A stretch of 64,000 nt of DNA, from assembly GCF_037076465.1 (NCBI RefSeq), contig NZ_AP028908.1, forward strand, positions 1,426,001 through 1,490,000, read 5' to 3'. Source of the DNA: Pectobacterium araliae (GTDB taxonomy: Bacteria > Pseudomonadota > Gammaproteobacteria > Enterobacterales > Enterobacteriaceae). The notes under the pieces were generated by a model. That model saw nothing but the letters and a program-made list of their open reading frames with translations, was not told the origin of the DNA and ran no database searches. Shown piece after piece: positions 18,947 through 29,125 of the stretch. The number at the start of each line of letters is the position of its first letter. The stretch's first letter is position 1. A program made the position numbers and the translations under genes.

Positions 18947-20017
18947 ATGTACGATGGTGCAGGTATGCAAGAGTCTAGTCTCATCTTTATAAGCGCTTTT
19001 GCTTCACTTTTTTGGGCAAGAAAGGTGGCGGTTAGAATTGGATTGGTAGATAAGCCTAATGTCCGTAAAAAACATCAGGGTAATATCCCATTAGTTGGTG
19101 GTGTATCGATTTATCTGGCGTTGTGTGTCCTCTATACGCTTCAAGCTAATTTATTGCCTCATTTTTTTCTATACATGGTGTGTTCAACAGCGCTGCTGGT
19201 TGTAGGCATGTTCGATGATCGTTTTGATTTGCCTGTGTTGTCGCGAATTGGACTACAAGCGTGCGTTGCTATCGCAATGATGTCTACAGGATTGTTTATT
19301 TCCTCTTTAGGAAATATTTTCTTTAAAGATGAGATTCTTTTAGGCGCATTTGGCTATATAGTCACACTTTTTGCGGTTCTGGGATCTATCAATGCTTTCA
19401 ATATGGTGGATGGCATGGATGGACTACTAAGCGGTCTTTCTTTTGTCACGCTTAGCGCTCTGGTTATCGCTTTTTATCTTGGGGGAAACAATGAACTTGC
19501 TCGCTGGAGTTTGTGTTTTCTGGTGGCAACGTTGCCTTATGCTTTGTTAAATTCGGGTATGTTGCTAGGGAAAAAATTCAAAGTCTTTATGGGTGATGCG
19601 GGCAGTACGCTGATCGGATTTTCTGTCATATGGTTACTGCTCTTGGCGACCCAAGGAGAAGGACGCGTAATCCAACCTGTGACTGCACTATGGCTGATTG
19701 CTGTTCCCCTTATGGATATGGTTGCCGTAATGATGCGGCGTTTTGCAAGAGGCGGCAATCCTTTCAAAGCCGATCGAGAACATTTGCATCACGTATTGCT
19801 CCGTTCAGGATTTACGCAGAGCCAAACGTTGGCAGTGATTGTGACTATCGCTACTTTATTTGCAACAATTGGCATCATTTGCGAGCGTAACAACATAAGT
19901 GAGTCTATTATGCTAAGCGTCTTTTTGCTGATGTTCTCTGGCTATATAGCGGCAATAACCTCTCTGATACGAGTGCTCGCATGGTTTCGTCGCTTTCTCG
20001 CTGTGGATAAGCAATAG
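18947..20017 (+). CDS. WecA-like undecaprenyl-phosphate GlcNAc-1-phosphate transferase
   Basis: A 356-residue polytopic membrane protein of the WecA/MraY family, which links a sugar-1-phosphate (GlcNAc-1-P in WecA) to undecaprenyl phosphate. Visible signatures are 'GLVDKPNVRKKHQGNIPLVGG', the acidic 'VGMFDDRFD', 'INAFNMVDGMDGLLSGLS', 'VFMGDAGSTLIGF' and the His motif 'DREHLHHVLL'. It heads the locus just after the ops site. Since wecA normally sits in the enterobacterial common antigen cluster, this is probably a paralogue dedicated to the exopolysaccharide. ATG 18965 (MQESSL) is a reasonable alternative start, with an AGG directly before it. Confidence 0.85.
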   Translation: MYDGAGMQESSLIFISAFASLFWARKVAVRIGLVDKPNVRKKHQGNIPLVGGVSIYLALCVLYTLQANLLPHFFLYMVCSTALLVVGMFDDRFDLPVLSRIGLQACVAIAMMSTGLFISSLGNIFFKDEILLGAFGYIVTLFAVLGSINAFNMVDGMDGLLSGLSFVTLSALVIAFYLGGNNELARWSLCFLVATLPYALLNSGMLLGKKFKVFMGDAGSTLIGFSVIWLLLLATQGEGRVIQPVTALWLIAVPLMDMVAVMMRRFARGGNPFKADREHLHHVLLRSGFTQSQTLAVIVTIATLFATIGIICERNNISESIMLSVFLLMFSGYIAAITSLIRVLAWFRRFLAVDKQ

Positions 20018-20161
20018 CAGCATTGAAGTGTTGCTAAAGAGGGATTTACCCTTATTTTATACGTTAGATCTTGAGTTCATCTGAATAGTTTTTCTCTATA
20101 ATTACTGACTATTTTGTGGAAATCTGAACAATTTTCTATTAAGAGCGATGGCATAGACAGG

Positions 20162-21298
20162 ATGATAAAGCACAAACGAAAATTGATGCCCTTAATGGTA
20201 TCGGTAGCGTTACTCAGTGGTTGTACTCTGGTTCCTGGTTCCCACCTTTCTACTAGCGGTAAAAATGTGGTCGAGCAGCAAGATGCGGATTTCAATATCG
20301 ACAAATTGGTCAATGTTTACCCGTTAACACCTTATTTAGTCGAAAAAATGCGCCCTAAGCCGCTGATAGCACAGACTAACCCTGCTCTAGAGAAAGAATT
20401 GCAGGGCTATGAATATCGCATCGGTATTGGTGATGTCATCATGGTGACGGTGTGGGATCACCCCGAGTTGACGACGCCAGCAGGGACATACCGCACCGCG
20501 GCGGATACCGGTAACTGGGTGCATTCCGATGGTACGATCTTTTATCCCTACATCGGCAAGGTGAGCGTTGCTGGTAAAACGGTCACCGAAGTTCGCGATC
20601 AGATCATGGGTCGCTTAGCACAATATATTGAGTCTCCTCAGGTTGATGTGAGCATTGCGGCTTTCCGCTCCCAAAAGGCATATGTAACGGGTGAAGTGGC
20701 GACATCGGGGCAACAGCCGATTACCAACGTACCGCTAACGGTACTGGACGCCATTAACAAAGCGGGTGGGCTAACAGAAAATGCCGACTGGCGCAACATT
20801 GTGTTGACTCACAATGGCAAAGAACAGCGGCTCTCCCTTCAGGCACTGATGCAAAACGGTGACCTTTCGCAAAACCATCTCCTTTATCCTGGCGATATCC
20901 TCTATATTCCCCGCAATGACGATCTAAAAGTGTTTGTGATGGGGGAAGTCAAAAAACAAAGTACACTCAAAATGGATCGCAGCGGCATGACGTTGACCGA
21001 AGCGTTAGGTAATGCCGAGGGGATGGATCAAACCTTTTCTGATGCCACGGGGATTTTTGTGATCCGCTCGCTGCGAGGGACGCAAGGTCCGAAACTGGCA
21101 GACATCTACCAGCTTAATGCCAAAGATGCCACTGCGATGGTGATGGGCACGGAGTTCCGGCTACAGCCGTATGACATTGTTTATGTTACCACGGCACCGA
21201 TCGTCCGTTGGAACCGTGTTATCGGCCAGCTTGTACCGACGATTTCCGGCTTTAACGAATTAACCGAAGGAACGTTGCGTGTTCGTAACTGGCCATAG
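20162..21298 (+). CDS. wza: Polysaccharide export outer-membrane lipoprotein Wza
   Basis: A 378-residue protein that forms the octameric outer-membrane channel for group 1-type capsule or colanic acid. A lipoprotein signal ([21 protein letters not shown]) ends in the acylated Cys. '[23 protein letters not shown]'-like sequence is the Poly_export domain, followed by two SLBB domains ('[26 protein letters not shown]', '[27 protein letters not shown]'). It aligns along its whole length with E. coli Wza. The start at 20162 is chosen to begin with the signal peptide; the ribosome site (ACAGG) is weak. wzb follows after 8 bases. Confidence 0.95.
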   Translation: MIKHKRKLMPLMVSVALLSGCTLVPGSHLSTSGKNVVEQQDADFNIDKLVNVYPLTPYLVEKMRPKPLIAQTNPALEKELQGYEYRIGIGDVIMVTVWDHPELTTPAGTYRTAADTGNWVHSDGTIFYPYIGKVSVAGKTVTEVRDQIMGRLAQYIESPQVDVSIAAFRSQKAYVTGEVATSGQQPITNVPLTVLDAINKAGGLTENADWRNIVLTHNGKEQRLSLQALMQNGDLSQNHLLYPGDILYIPRNDDLKVFVMGEVKKQSTLKMDRSGMTLTEALGNAEGMDQTFSDATGIFVIRSLRGTQGPKLADIYQLNAKDATAMVMGTEFRLQPYDIVYVTTAPIVRWNRVIGQLVPTISGFNELTEGTLRVRNWP

Positions 21299-21306
21299 AG
21301 ATCACT

Positions 21307-21741
21307 ATGTTTGATTCAATTTTGGTGGTGTGTGTGGGGAATATCTGCCGTTCTCCAACCGGAGAGCGGTTGTTGAAACAGGCTCTGCCAGCAAAAAAAA
21401 TAGCCTCGGCAGGGTTAGGTGCTTTGGTAGGAAAGCCCGCAGATGGAATGGCAACTGAGGTGGCAAGCGATCACCATCTTTCTCTCGAAGGGCATGAGGC
21501 GCAACAGTTAACCTCGGCCTTATGTCGCAAGTACGATCTGATTCTGGTGATGGAGAAAGGCCACATTGACGGAGTCAGCCGTATTGCGCCAGAAGTGCGA
21601 GGTAAAACCATGCTATTTGGTCACTGGCTGAATCAGCAGGAAATTGCTGACCCTTATCGTAAAAGCCGCGAAGCATTTGAATTCGTTTACTCACAACTTG
21701 AGCAGTCTGCGCAAAAATGGGCGCAGGCATTGAATCGTTAA
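21307..21741 (+). CDS. wzb: Low-molecular-weight protein-tyrosine phosphatase Wzb
   Basis: A 144-residue cytoplasmic phosphatase that removes phosphate from the tyrosine-rich tail of Wzc; this cycling is required for polymer assembly. The CX5R P-loop is CVGNICRS near residues 9-16, and the general-acid motif is 'DPYRKS' near 115. It sits between wza and wzc with short gaps. Confidence 0.95.
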   Translation: MFDSILVVCVGNICRSPTGERLLKQALPAKKIASAGLGALVGKPADGMATEVASDHHLSLEGHEAQQLTSALCRKYDLILVMEKGHIDGVSRIAPEVRGKTMLFGHWLNQQEIADPYRKSREAFEFVYSQLEQSAQKWAQALNR

Positions 21742-21756
21742 TCATCAGAGAATCCG

Positions 21757-23925
21757 ATGACAGAGAAAACTTCAGTAAAAGTATCTGAAACCCATTCAGA
21801 TGAGATCGATTTAGGGCGTTTATTAGGAACATTGCTGGATAACCGCTGGTTGATTATTGCAGTAACAGCATTATTTACTATTATCGGTATTTTCTATGCT
21901 GTACTTGCAACACCAGTATACAAAACTGATGCGCTCATTCAGGTTGAGCAGAGTCAGGGGAATTCACTATTAAATGATATTTCTAGTATGTTGCCGGACT
22001 CTAAGCCGAAATCCGATGCTGAGATAGAACTCATTAAATCTCGTATGGTTATCGGAAAAACTGTCAATGACCTAGCATTGGATATTGATGTCCGACAACA
22101 ATATGTTCCGATCATCGGCAAAGGTTTGGCTAGATTAACAGGTGAAGAACCCGCAAAAATAGCGGTTTCTCGCTTGGATGTACCGGACAGTTGGCAGGAT
22201 CAAGAATTCACTGTGACGGTTCTTGACGGCAAACAATACTCCGTTGAGGCTGGGGATTCGTTAACTTTTACGGGCACAGTAGGGCAACTCGAGACGCATA
22301 ACAGTGTTACGTTGCTGATTAGTGATATTGCGGCTAAACCTGGTACTGTTTTCAACATTAAGAAACTCAATCAATTGACAGCTGTTAACAACGTATTGGA
22401 TCAGTTAGTCGTCGTGGATAAAGGCAAAGATACGGGAGTTCTTGAGTTAAGTCTTGAAGGTGAAGATCCTGTATTGACAAATAAAACGTTGAGTAGCATT
22501 AGCCAGAACTATCTTCAGCAAAATGTAGAACGTAAATCTGAGGAAGCAGGGAAAAGCCTGGAGTTTCTGAAAGAACAACTGCCGAATGTGCGGACCTCAC
22601 TGAATGAGGCGGAAAATAAGCTTAATCAGTTTCGCCAACAGAATGAGTCGGTCGATCTTTCTTTGGAAGCGAAAGCGGTACTGGATACTACGGTAGCGGT
22701 TGAAGCGCAGTTGAATGAACTGACGTTTAAAGAAGCTGAAATTTCGAAGCTGTATACCCGTGAGCACCCCGCTTACCGCGCCTTAATGGAAAAGCGCAAA
22801 ACGCTGGAACAGGAACGGGATAAGCTTAATAAACGTGTCGGGGCGATGCCTAAAACTCAGCAGGAAATTTTGCGTTTAACACGGGATGTGCAGGCAGGGC
22901 AGGAAGTATATATGCAACTGCTAAACAAACAGCAGGAGCTTAGCATTAACAAAGCCAGTACGGTGGGTAACGTCCGAATTGTCGACAATGCGGTGATTCA
23001 ACCTAAGCCGGTGAAGCCGAAAAAAATGCTGATTGTGTTAATCGCAATGTTTCTGGGGGGAGTGGTATCAACCGCTTTTGTCATACTAAAAACGCTGTTA
23101 CATAAAGGCATCGAAAGCCCTGAGCAATTGGAAGAATTAGGCATTAACGTCTATGCCAGCGTACCACTTTCTGAATGGCAACAGAAAAAAGACCGGGCGT
23201 TATTGGGTAAAAAAAGCAAGAAAGTCAATACGCGTGCAACGGATTTATTGGCTGTGGGCAACCCCACCGATCTGGCAATTGAAGCGATTAGAAGCCTGCG
23301 TACCAGCTTGCATTTCGCCATGATGGAAGCCAAAAATAATGTGTTGATGATATCTGGCGCTAGCCCAGCAATAGGGAAAACGTTCGTTAGCGCTAACCTC
23401 GGCGCGGTTATCGCCCAGTCTGGGCAGCGGGTGCTGATTGTTGACTGTGATATGCGCAAAGGGTACGCCCATGAACTGATGGGGACTCATGGGACGGATG
23501 GCTTGTCGGATATTCTATCGGGTCAGTGTGGTGTAGAAAAAAGCGCACGCAAAACCGCTGTGGAGAATATGGACTTTATTCCTCGTGGACAGGTTCCACC
23601 GAATCCCTCTGAACTCTTGATGCACAATCGTTTTGTCGAATTTATTAAATGGGCAGGCGAACACTACGATCTGGTGCTGTTGGATACACCGCCGATTCTG
23701 GCTGTGACGGATGCCGCTATTATCAGCCGCCATGCAGGTACATCTTTGTTAGTGGCGCGTTTTGAAATGAATACTCTGAAAGAAATTGAAGTAGCTATTC
23801 GTCGGTTTGAGCAGAATGGTACAGAAATTAGAGGGGTTATTCTGAATGCTGTAATGAAGAGAGCAGCAAGTTATTATGGGTATGGTAATTACGACTATTA
23901 TACCTACGAATATAAATCAAAATAA
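21757..23925 (+). CDS. wzc: Tyrosine autokinase / chain-length regulator Wzc
   Basis: A 722-residue inner-membrane polysaccharide co-polymerase with a BY-kinase domain. A first membrane helix lies at about 33-53, a long periplasmic Wzz domain with coiled-coil segments ('LKEQLPNVRTSLNEAENKLNQFRQQ') follows, and a second helix is at about 426-446. The kinase domain has Walker A 'SGASPAIGKTF' (near 533), Walker A' 'VLIVDCDMRKG' and Walker B 'LVLLDTPPI'. The C-terminal cluster 'YYGYGNYDYYTYEYKSK' holds eight tyrosines for autophosphorylation. Together with Wza and Wzb it controls polymerisation and export. Confidence 0.95.
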   Translation: MTEKTSVKVSETHSDEIDLGRLLGTLLDNRWLIIAVTALFTIIGIFYAVLATPVYKTDALIQVEQSQGNSLLNDISSMLPDSKPKSDAEIELIKSRMVIGKTVNDLALDIDVRQQYVPIIGKGLARLTGEEPAKIAVSRLDVPDSWQDQEFTVTVLDGKQYSVEAGDSLTFTGTVGQLETHNSVTLLISDIAAKPGTVFNIKKLNQLTAVNNVLDQLVVVDKGKDTGVLELSLEGEDPVLTNKTLSSISQNYLQQNVERKSEEAGKSLEFLKEQLPNVRTSLNEAENKLNQFRQQNESVDLSLEAKAVLDTTVAVEAQLNELTFKEAEISKLYTREHPAYRALMEKRKTLEQERDKLNKRVGAMPKTQQEILRLTRDVQAGQEVYMQLLNKQQELSINKASTVGNVRIVDNAVIQPKPVKPKKMLIVLIAMFLGGVVSTAFVILKTLLHKGIESPEQLEELGINVYASVPLSEWQQKKDRALLGKKSKKVNTRATDLLAVGNPTDLAIEAIRSLRTSLHFAMMEAKNNVLMISGASPAIGKTFVSANLGAVIAQSGQRVLIVDCDMRKGYAHELMGTHGTDGLSDILSGQCGVEKSARKTAVENMDFIPRGQVPPNPSELLMHNRFVEFIKWAGEHYDLVLLDTPPILAVTDAAIISRHAGTSLLVARFEMNTLKEIEVAIRRFEQNGTEIRGVILNAVMKRAASYYGYGNYDYYTYEYKSK

Positions 23926-23934
23926 CGCTCTAAA

Positions 23935-23969
23935 ATTCCGGTTTGCCATTGTGAATGGCAAACCGGAAT
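23935..23969 (+). terminator. Long perfect hairpin after wzc (probable partial terminator)
   Basis: A perfect 16-bp inverted repeat with a GTG loop starts 9 bases after wzc. The following sequence is AT-rich (ATATATTTCTAAATTT) rather than a clean T run. Group 1 capsule operons are known to carry a stem-loop here that lowers transcription of the downstream synthesis genes and is overcome by RfaH. Confidence 0.75.
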
Positions 23970-24183
23970 ATATATATTTCTAAATTTACCTCTGAGTCTT
24001 AATAAATATAATCACCATATTATCTTTATCAATAACCTTCTCATGAAAATTATTTTTATTATACTATAAATATAAATCCTTGACTTTTTATGTTACTTAT
24101 TCTTTTTTAATAAAAACACAAGTGTCTATATTAATTGTGTGGATATTTATGGTTTTTATAAATCCATTTGGGGTATTAATTTA

Positions 24184-25620
24184 ATGAATTTACGAGCTGT
24201 TTTTAGAAAAAACAATTTTGTAAAATTGTCTTTAGCGTTGTCTGATTTCTTGTTTTTTAATTTGGCATTGTTATTTACGCTATGCATGATTTATTTACTT
24301 GGATATGATGTTTATTCGTTTATCCCTGCATCTGAATTGCCAGCAAGATTTTTATCACATATAACGTTGTCATTCTTATGTGTTGGCTGGTTTTGGATAA
24401 GATTGCGGCACTATACATACAGAAAACCTTTCTGGTTTGAATTAAAAGAAATTATCAGAACATTAATCATTTTTGCAATTTTTGACTTAGCGCTAGTTGC
24501 ATTTTCAAAATGGCAATTTTCTCGTTATGTCTGGTGTATTACTTGGTTGCTGGCAATTACGTTGGCACCAATTGGACGTGTGATTGTAAAAAGAATTTTA
24601 GATAAGGTTAATCTTTGGAAGAAACATACTATCATTATTGGTTCAGGGAAAAATGCCAGAGATGCATATGCCGCTCTCCAAAGTGAAGAGGTTTTAGGAT
24701 TTTCTATTGGAGCCTTTTATTCAACTACCGCTATTGATAATGCCGTAGGTATATCCGGTGTACCGATTATCAATACTGAAGAAGAACTCTGGTTGCAAAG
24801 TTGCCCTAACGATACGCAGTTTATTGTCGCTTTGGAATTTGAGGAACATGCTTTGAGAGATTTTTGGTTGAAAAATCTCGCTAAGCATAATTGTCGTTCG
24901 ATCTCTGTTATTCCGACATTGCGTGGCGTTCCTTTATATGGAACTGATATGTCATTTATATTTAGCCATGAAGTTATGATCCTGCGGGTAAGTAATAGTT
25001 TAGCAAAAAGAACTTCGCGTTTTATTAAAAGGACTTTTGATATTCTTGGTGCCTTGGCAATTGTTACTTTACTTTCTCCTGTTTTAATATCCCTATTTTA
25101 TTTGGTTTTCAAAGATGGTGGCAATGCCATTTACGGACATGAGCGTGTGGGGCGAAATGGGAAAAAATTCAAATGTCTTAAGTTCCGTTCTATGGTGATA
25201 AACTCTCAAGAGGTACTCAATGAATTATTGAAAAATAATCCGGAAGCGAGAGCTGAATGGGAAAAAGATTTTAAGCTTAAAGATGATCCTAGAATAACAA
25301 AAGTTGGTCAATTTATAAGAAAAACCAGTCTTGATGAGCTACCACAACTTCTTAATGTCCTTAAAGGGGAAATGAGTCTGGTTGGACCAAGACCTATCAT
25401 TGAAGATGAGTTAGATAAATATGCCGGGGATGTCGATTATTATTTAATGGCTAAGCCGGGTATGACAGGACTATGGCAAGTTAGCGGTCGAAACGATGTC
25501 GATTATGACACCCGAGTGTATTTTGACTCATGGTATGTTAAAAATTGGTCATTATGGAATGATATTGCCATCCTTTTTAAAACTGTCAGCGTTGTATTAA
25601 AGAGAGATGGAGCCTATTAA
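24184..25620 (+). CDS. wbaP: Undecaprenyl-phosphate hexose-1-phosphate transferase (WbaP type)
   Basis: A 478-residue polyisoprenyl-phosphate hexose-1-phosphate transferase. Five N-terminal transmembrane segments (about 10-160) and a Rossmann-like region ('[18 protein letters not shown]') precede the catalytic domain (about 270-478): '[10 protein letters not shown]', '[20 protein letters not shown]', '[38 protein letters not shown]' and '[15 protein letters not shown]'. Family members start the repeat unit by transferring Gal-1-P (or Glc-1-P) to undecaprenyl phosphate. The start at 24184 (MNLRAVF) is preferred over an upstream in-frame ATG. The gene is AT-rich compared with wza-wzc, and the change of composition begins at the hairpin before it. 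Confidence 0.88.
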   Translation: MNLRAVFRKNNFVKLSLALSDFLFFNLALLFTLCMIYLLGYDVYSFIPASELPARFLSHITLSFLCVGWFWIRLRHYTYRKPFWFELKEIIRTLIIFAIFDLALVAFSKWQFSRYVWCITWLLAITLAPIGRVIVKRILDKVNLWKKHTIIIGSGKNARDAYAALQSEEVLGFSIGAFYSTTAIDNAVGISGVPIINTEEELWLQSCPNDTQFIVALEFEEHALRDFWLKNLAKHNCRSISVIPTLRGVPLYGTDMSFIFSHEVMILRVSNSLAKRTSRFIKRTFDILGALAIVTLLSPVLISLFYLVFKDGGNAIYGHERVGRNGKKFKCLKFRSMVINSQEVLNELLKNNPEARAEWEKDFKLKDDPRITKVGQFIRKTSLDELPQLLNVLKGEMSLVGPRPIIEDELDKYAGDVDYYLMAKPGMTGLWQVSGRNDVDYDTRVYFDSWYVKNWSLWNDIAILFKTVSVVLKRDGAY

Positions 25621-25679
25621 TAGAGTTATGTCTTATAATCGGTCTGTCGCAAATTTGTATTTATTAATTAGTGAAAAAT

Positions 25680-26585
25680 ATGAAATATTTTATAGCCATT
25701 CCAACTTATAATGGTGGTGACGTTTGGAAAGATGCAGCTGAAAGCTTAAAGCGTCATGGGCCTGATGGCTTGGATGTTCAGGTGATAGACTCTGGTAGTA
25801 ACGATGCAACTATTCAGGTGGCAAATAACTTAGGCTTTAATATTATTAATATTAATGCCACTGACTTTAATCACGGAGGAACACGTAACCAATTAGTTTA
25901 TGCTAATGGTGACTCCGATGTGGTTATATTCTTAACTCAGGATGCAATCCCCGAGCCAGATTATATTGAGCATATTCTCTCATCTTTTAGCGATCCTGAT
26001 GTAGTCTGCGCTTATGGCAGACAATTACCCCACAGGGATGCAAACCCAATCGCTCAACATGCTAGATATTTTAATTACCCAGAAAAAAATCATATTTGCA
26101 GTTTTAATGATACTGCAAGAATGGGTTTGAAAACTGTTTTTATGTCTAATTCCTTTTCTGCCTATCGCATCAATATATTTAGAGAATTAGGTGGTTTTCC
26201 TTCAAACACGATTCTATGTGAAGACATGTTCTTTACGGCTAAATCTGTTTTGGCTGGGTATAAAGTAGCTTATGTTTCAGATGCCATAGTGAGACACTCC
26301 CATAACTACAGCCCATTAGACGAATTTAAGCGTTATTTTGATATTGGTGTCTTCCACGCTGATGAGCCTTGGATTAGAGAGAAATTTGGAGGAGCCAGTG
26401 GAGAAGGTAAAAAATTTATACTTTCGGAGCTGAAATTTCTCTTGAAACGAAATTTTTTATATATTCCTTTAGCTTTCTTGAATAATTTTATGAAAATTTC
26501 AGGTTATAAATTAGGTCAGAACTATAAACGTATTCCATATGCATTAGTTAAATTATTTAGTATGCATAAGCGTTATTGGAATTGA
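25680..26585 (+). CDS. GT2 glycosyltransferase, probable rhamnosyltransferase
   Basis: A 301-residue GT-A fold transferase. 'IPTYNGGDVWKDAAESLKRH' and 'VQVIDSGSNDATIQVA' form the nucleotide-binding start. 'FNHGGTRN' is typical of bacterial rhamnosyltransferases, and 'FLTQDAIPEPDY' stands in the DxD region. The C-terminal hydrophobic-basic region suggests membrane association. ATG 25680 is preferred to GTG 25671. It lies directly before rmlBACD, which supplies dTDP-L-rhamnose, in line with the predicted donor. The acceptor is unknown. Confidence 0.75.
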   Translation: MKYFIAIPTYNGGDVWKDAAESLKRHGPDGLDVQVIDSGSNDATIQVANNLGFNIININATDFNHGGTRNQLVYANGDSDVVIFLTQDAIPEPDYIEHILSSFSDPDVVCAYGRQLPHRDANPIAQHARYFNYPEKNHICSFNDTARMGLKTVFMSNSFSAYRINIFRELGGFPSNTILCEDMFFTAKSVLAGYKVAYVSDAIVRHSHNYSPLDEFKRYFDIGVFHADEPWIREKFGGASGEGKKFILSELKFLLKRNFLYIPLAFLNNFMKISGYKLGQNYKRIPYALVKLFSMHKRYWN

Positions 26586-26633
26586 CCCTATCTATAAAAT
26601 TTAGTATCGAACTATTAATATTACGAGGATAGT

Positions 26634-27698
26634 ATGAAAATCATAGTGACTGGCGGGGCGGGCTTCATAGGGTCAGCCGTTGTTCGCTATATTATTAACC
26701 ATACCAATGATGAAATATTGGTCGTGGACAGCCTTACCTATGCAGGGAATCTTGAATCATTAAAATCAGTTGCTGATAATGTGCGTTTCAAATTTGAACA
26801 AATAAATATTTGCGATCATAAAGAATTAAACCGTGTTTTTAATGCATTTAAGCCAAATGCCGTTATGCATCTGGCCGCTGAAAGCCACGTTGACCGTTCC
26901 ATTGACGGGCCTACTGCGTTTATTGAAACCAATATCGTCGGTACCTATACTTTACTGGAGGCTACCCGCCAGTATTGGAACACATTGAGTGCTGATGCTA
27001 AAAAAGCATTCCGCTTCCATCATATTTCTACAGATGAAGTGTATGGCGATCTTCATGGTACTGATGATCTCTTTACCGAAACGACCCCATATTCCCCAAG
27101 CAGTCCTTATTCCGTGTCTAAGGCTTCCAGCGATCATCTGGTCCGCGCTTGGTTGCGCACCTATGGTTTGCCGACCATAGTAACCAATTGTTCCAACAAC
27201 TATGGCCCTTATCACTTCCCAGAAAAACTGATCCCGTTAATTATTCTTAATGCGCTGGAAGGTAAACCATTACCAGTATATGGCAATGGTGCTCAGATTC
27301 GTGATTGGCTGTATGTAGAAGATCACGCTTGCGCATTGTATAAAGTAGTAACTGAAGGGGAAGTAGGAGAGAGCTACAATATTGGTGGACATAATGAGCG
27401 GAAAAATATTGAAGTAGTACAAACTATTTGCCGCTTGTTAGATGAAATGGTGCCAAATAAATTTACTGATATTGATAAATATGAAGAGCTAATTAGTTAC
27501 GTTATTGATCGTCCCGGCCATGATATGCGCTACGCGATAGATGCTGGGAAAATATACCGCAAATTAGGCTGGAAACCACAGGAAACTTTTGAGAGTGGTA
27601 TCCGAAAAACGGTGCAGTGGTATTTAGAAAATGAAGAATGGTGGCGCCGTGTTAAAGATGGTTCCTATGCGGGTGAGCGCTTGGGTATAACGAACTAA
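26634..27698 (+). CDS. rmlB: dTDP-glucose 4,6-dehydratase
   Basis: A 354-residue short-chain dehydrogenase-type enzyme, the second step of dTDP-L-rhamnose synthesis. The NAD-binding motif GGAGFIG lies at about residues 7-13, the active-site 'STDEVYGDL' near 133, and YxxxK as '[11 protein letters not shown]' near 160. Full length for the family. GAGGAT precedes the ATG, and rmlA follows after 19 bases. Confidence 0.97.
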   Translation: MKIIVTGGAGFIGSAVVRYIINHTNDEILVVDSLTYAGNLESLKSVADNVRFKFEQINICDHKELNRVFNAFKPNAVMHLAAESHVDRSIDGPTAFIETNIVGTYTLLEATRQYWNTLSADAKKAFRFHHISTDEVYGDLHGTDDLFTETTPYSPSSPYSVSKASSDHLVRAWLRTYGLPTIVTNCSNNYGPYHFPEKLIPLIILNALEGKPLPVYGNGAQIRDWLYVEDHACALYKVVTEGEVGESYNIGGHNERKNIEVVQTICRLLDEMVPNKFTDIDKYEELISYVIDRPGHDMRYAIDAGKIYRKLGWKPQETFESGIRKTVQWYLENEEWWRRVKDGSYAGERLGITN

Positions 27699-27717
27699 TT
27701 TAGAGGATATAAAGAAT

Positions 27718-28587
27718 ATGAAAGGTATTGTATTAGCCGGTGGCTCTGGAACGCGTTTGCATCCTATCACCCGAGGCGTATCTAAACAGCTGTTGCCGAT
27801 TTATGATAAACCCATGGTGTATTACCCTATTTCTGTTCTGATGTTAGCGGGTATCAAAGATATTTTAATTATTTCTACACCGGAAGATATGCCTTCGTTT
27901 AAACGCCTGCTGGGTGATGGTAGCCGTTTTGGTGTCAACTTCAGTTATACCGTCCAGCCGAGTCCTGATGGATTGGCTCAGGCATTTATCTTGGGTGAGG
28001 AATTTATTAATGGTGATCGTTGTGCTTTAGTTCTAGGAGATAATATCTATTTTGGTCAAAGCTTCGGTAAAAAGCTGGAAGCTGTATCTGCACGAACGGA
28101 AGGTGCGACAGTCTTTGGCTATCAAGTTGTAGATGCCGAACGTTTTGGTGTGGTCGAATTTGATAAAGATAATCGAGCGATTTCTCTGGAAGAAAAACCT
28201 CTGAACCCCAAATCCAACTGGGCAGTAACCGGTCTCTATTTCTATGATGATCAGATTGTCGACATGGCTAAACAAGTAAAACCCTCCGCGCGCGGCGAGC
28301 TGGAAATTACCACGCTGAATGAAATGTATCTGGAAAAGGGTTTGCTCAATGTTGAGCAATTAGGACGTGGTTTTGCCTGGCTGGATACCGGTACTCATGA
28401 CAGCCTGATGGAAGCATCGCAGTTTGTTCATACAATTGAAAAGAGACAAGGATTTAAAGTCGCTTGTCTGGAAGAGATTGCCTTGCGTAAGGGGTGGCTG
28501 AGTAGAGAGCAGGTTGCTGAAGAGGCAAAAGCTTTGAGCAAAACGAATTATGGGCAATATTTAGCACGCTTGATTGGGGAGAAATAA
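27718..28587 (+). CDS. rmlA: Glucose-1-phosphate thymidylyltransferase
   Basis: A 289-residue nucleotidyltransferase, the first step of dTDP-L-rhamnose synthesis (Glc-1-P + dTTP to dTDP-glucose). The signature [26 protein letters not shown] lies at the N-terminus, and 'LGDNIYFG' near 110 carries the metal-binding Asp. Complete by family length. rmlC begins 1 base after its stop codon. Confidence 0.97.
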   Translation: MKGIVLAGGSGTRLHPITRGVSKQLLPIYDKPMVYYPISVLMLAGIKDILIISTPEDMPSFKRLLGDGSRFGVNFSYTVQPSPDGLAQAFILGEEFINGDRCALVLGDNIYFGQSFGKKLEAVSARTEGATVFGYQVVDAERFGVVEFDKDNRAISLEEKPLNPKSNWAVTGLYFYDDQIVDMAKQVKPSARGELEITTLNEMYLEKGLLNVEQLGRGFAWLDTGTHDSLMEASQFVHTIEKRQGFKVACLEEIALRKGWLSREQVAEEAKALSKTNYGQYLARLIGEK

Positions 28588-28588
28588 G

Positions 28589-29125
28589 ATGCAAGTTAAG
28601 GATACCCGTATTGAGGGCGTAAAAATCGTTCAGCCAAAGGTTTTTGGCGATGCGCGAGGCTTTTTCCTGGAAACGTTTGAAAAACGTCGCTATCAGGAAA
28701 TGTTAAATATCGATCTGGATTTTGTGCAGGATAACCACTCCCGTTCCTCAAAAGGCGTATTGCGTGGGTTGCATTTCCAAAGATCAAACCCGCAAGGAAA
28801 ACTGGTGCGGGTCGTTCGTGGGGAAGTCTTTGACGTCGCAGTCGATATTCGCCCAAATTCACCTACTTACGGTGCCTGGGAAGGGGTGATTCTGTCAGAA
28901 GAAAATAAAACCCAATTCTGGATTCCACCGGGATTGGCTCACGGTTTTGTTGTGCTGTCTGACGTTGCGGATTTTGAATACAAATGCACGGATTATTACG
29001 ATCCGGCAAATGAAGGTTGCCTGCTATGGAACGATCCAGATGTCGGTATTGAATGGCCTGTTACTGCACCTTTGCTTTCTGAAAAAGATAAGTTAGGTAC
29101 ACGCTTTAAGGAGTTGGCGGTATGA
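28589..29125 (+). CDS. rmlC: dTDP-4-dehydrorhamnose 3,5-epimerase
   Basis: A 178-residue cupin-type epimerase, the third step of the pathway. 'GDARGFFLETF' near the start, 'QDNHSRSSKGVLRGLHFQ' with the catalytic His, and 'WIPPGLAHGFVVLSD' are all visible. GGGAG before the ATG at 28589 decides the start; the upstream in-frame ATG overlaps rmlA. Its stop overlaps the rmlD start by 4 bases. Confidence 0.97.
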   Translation: MQVKDTRIEGVKIVQPKVFGDARGFFLETFEKRRYQEMLNIDLDFVQDNHSRSSKGVLRGLHFQRSNPQGKLVRVVRGEVFDVAVDIRPNSPTYGAWEGVILSEENKTQFWIPPGLAHGFVVLSDVADFEYKCTDYYDPANEGCLLWNDPDVGIEWPVTAPLLSEKDKLGTRFKELAV

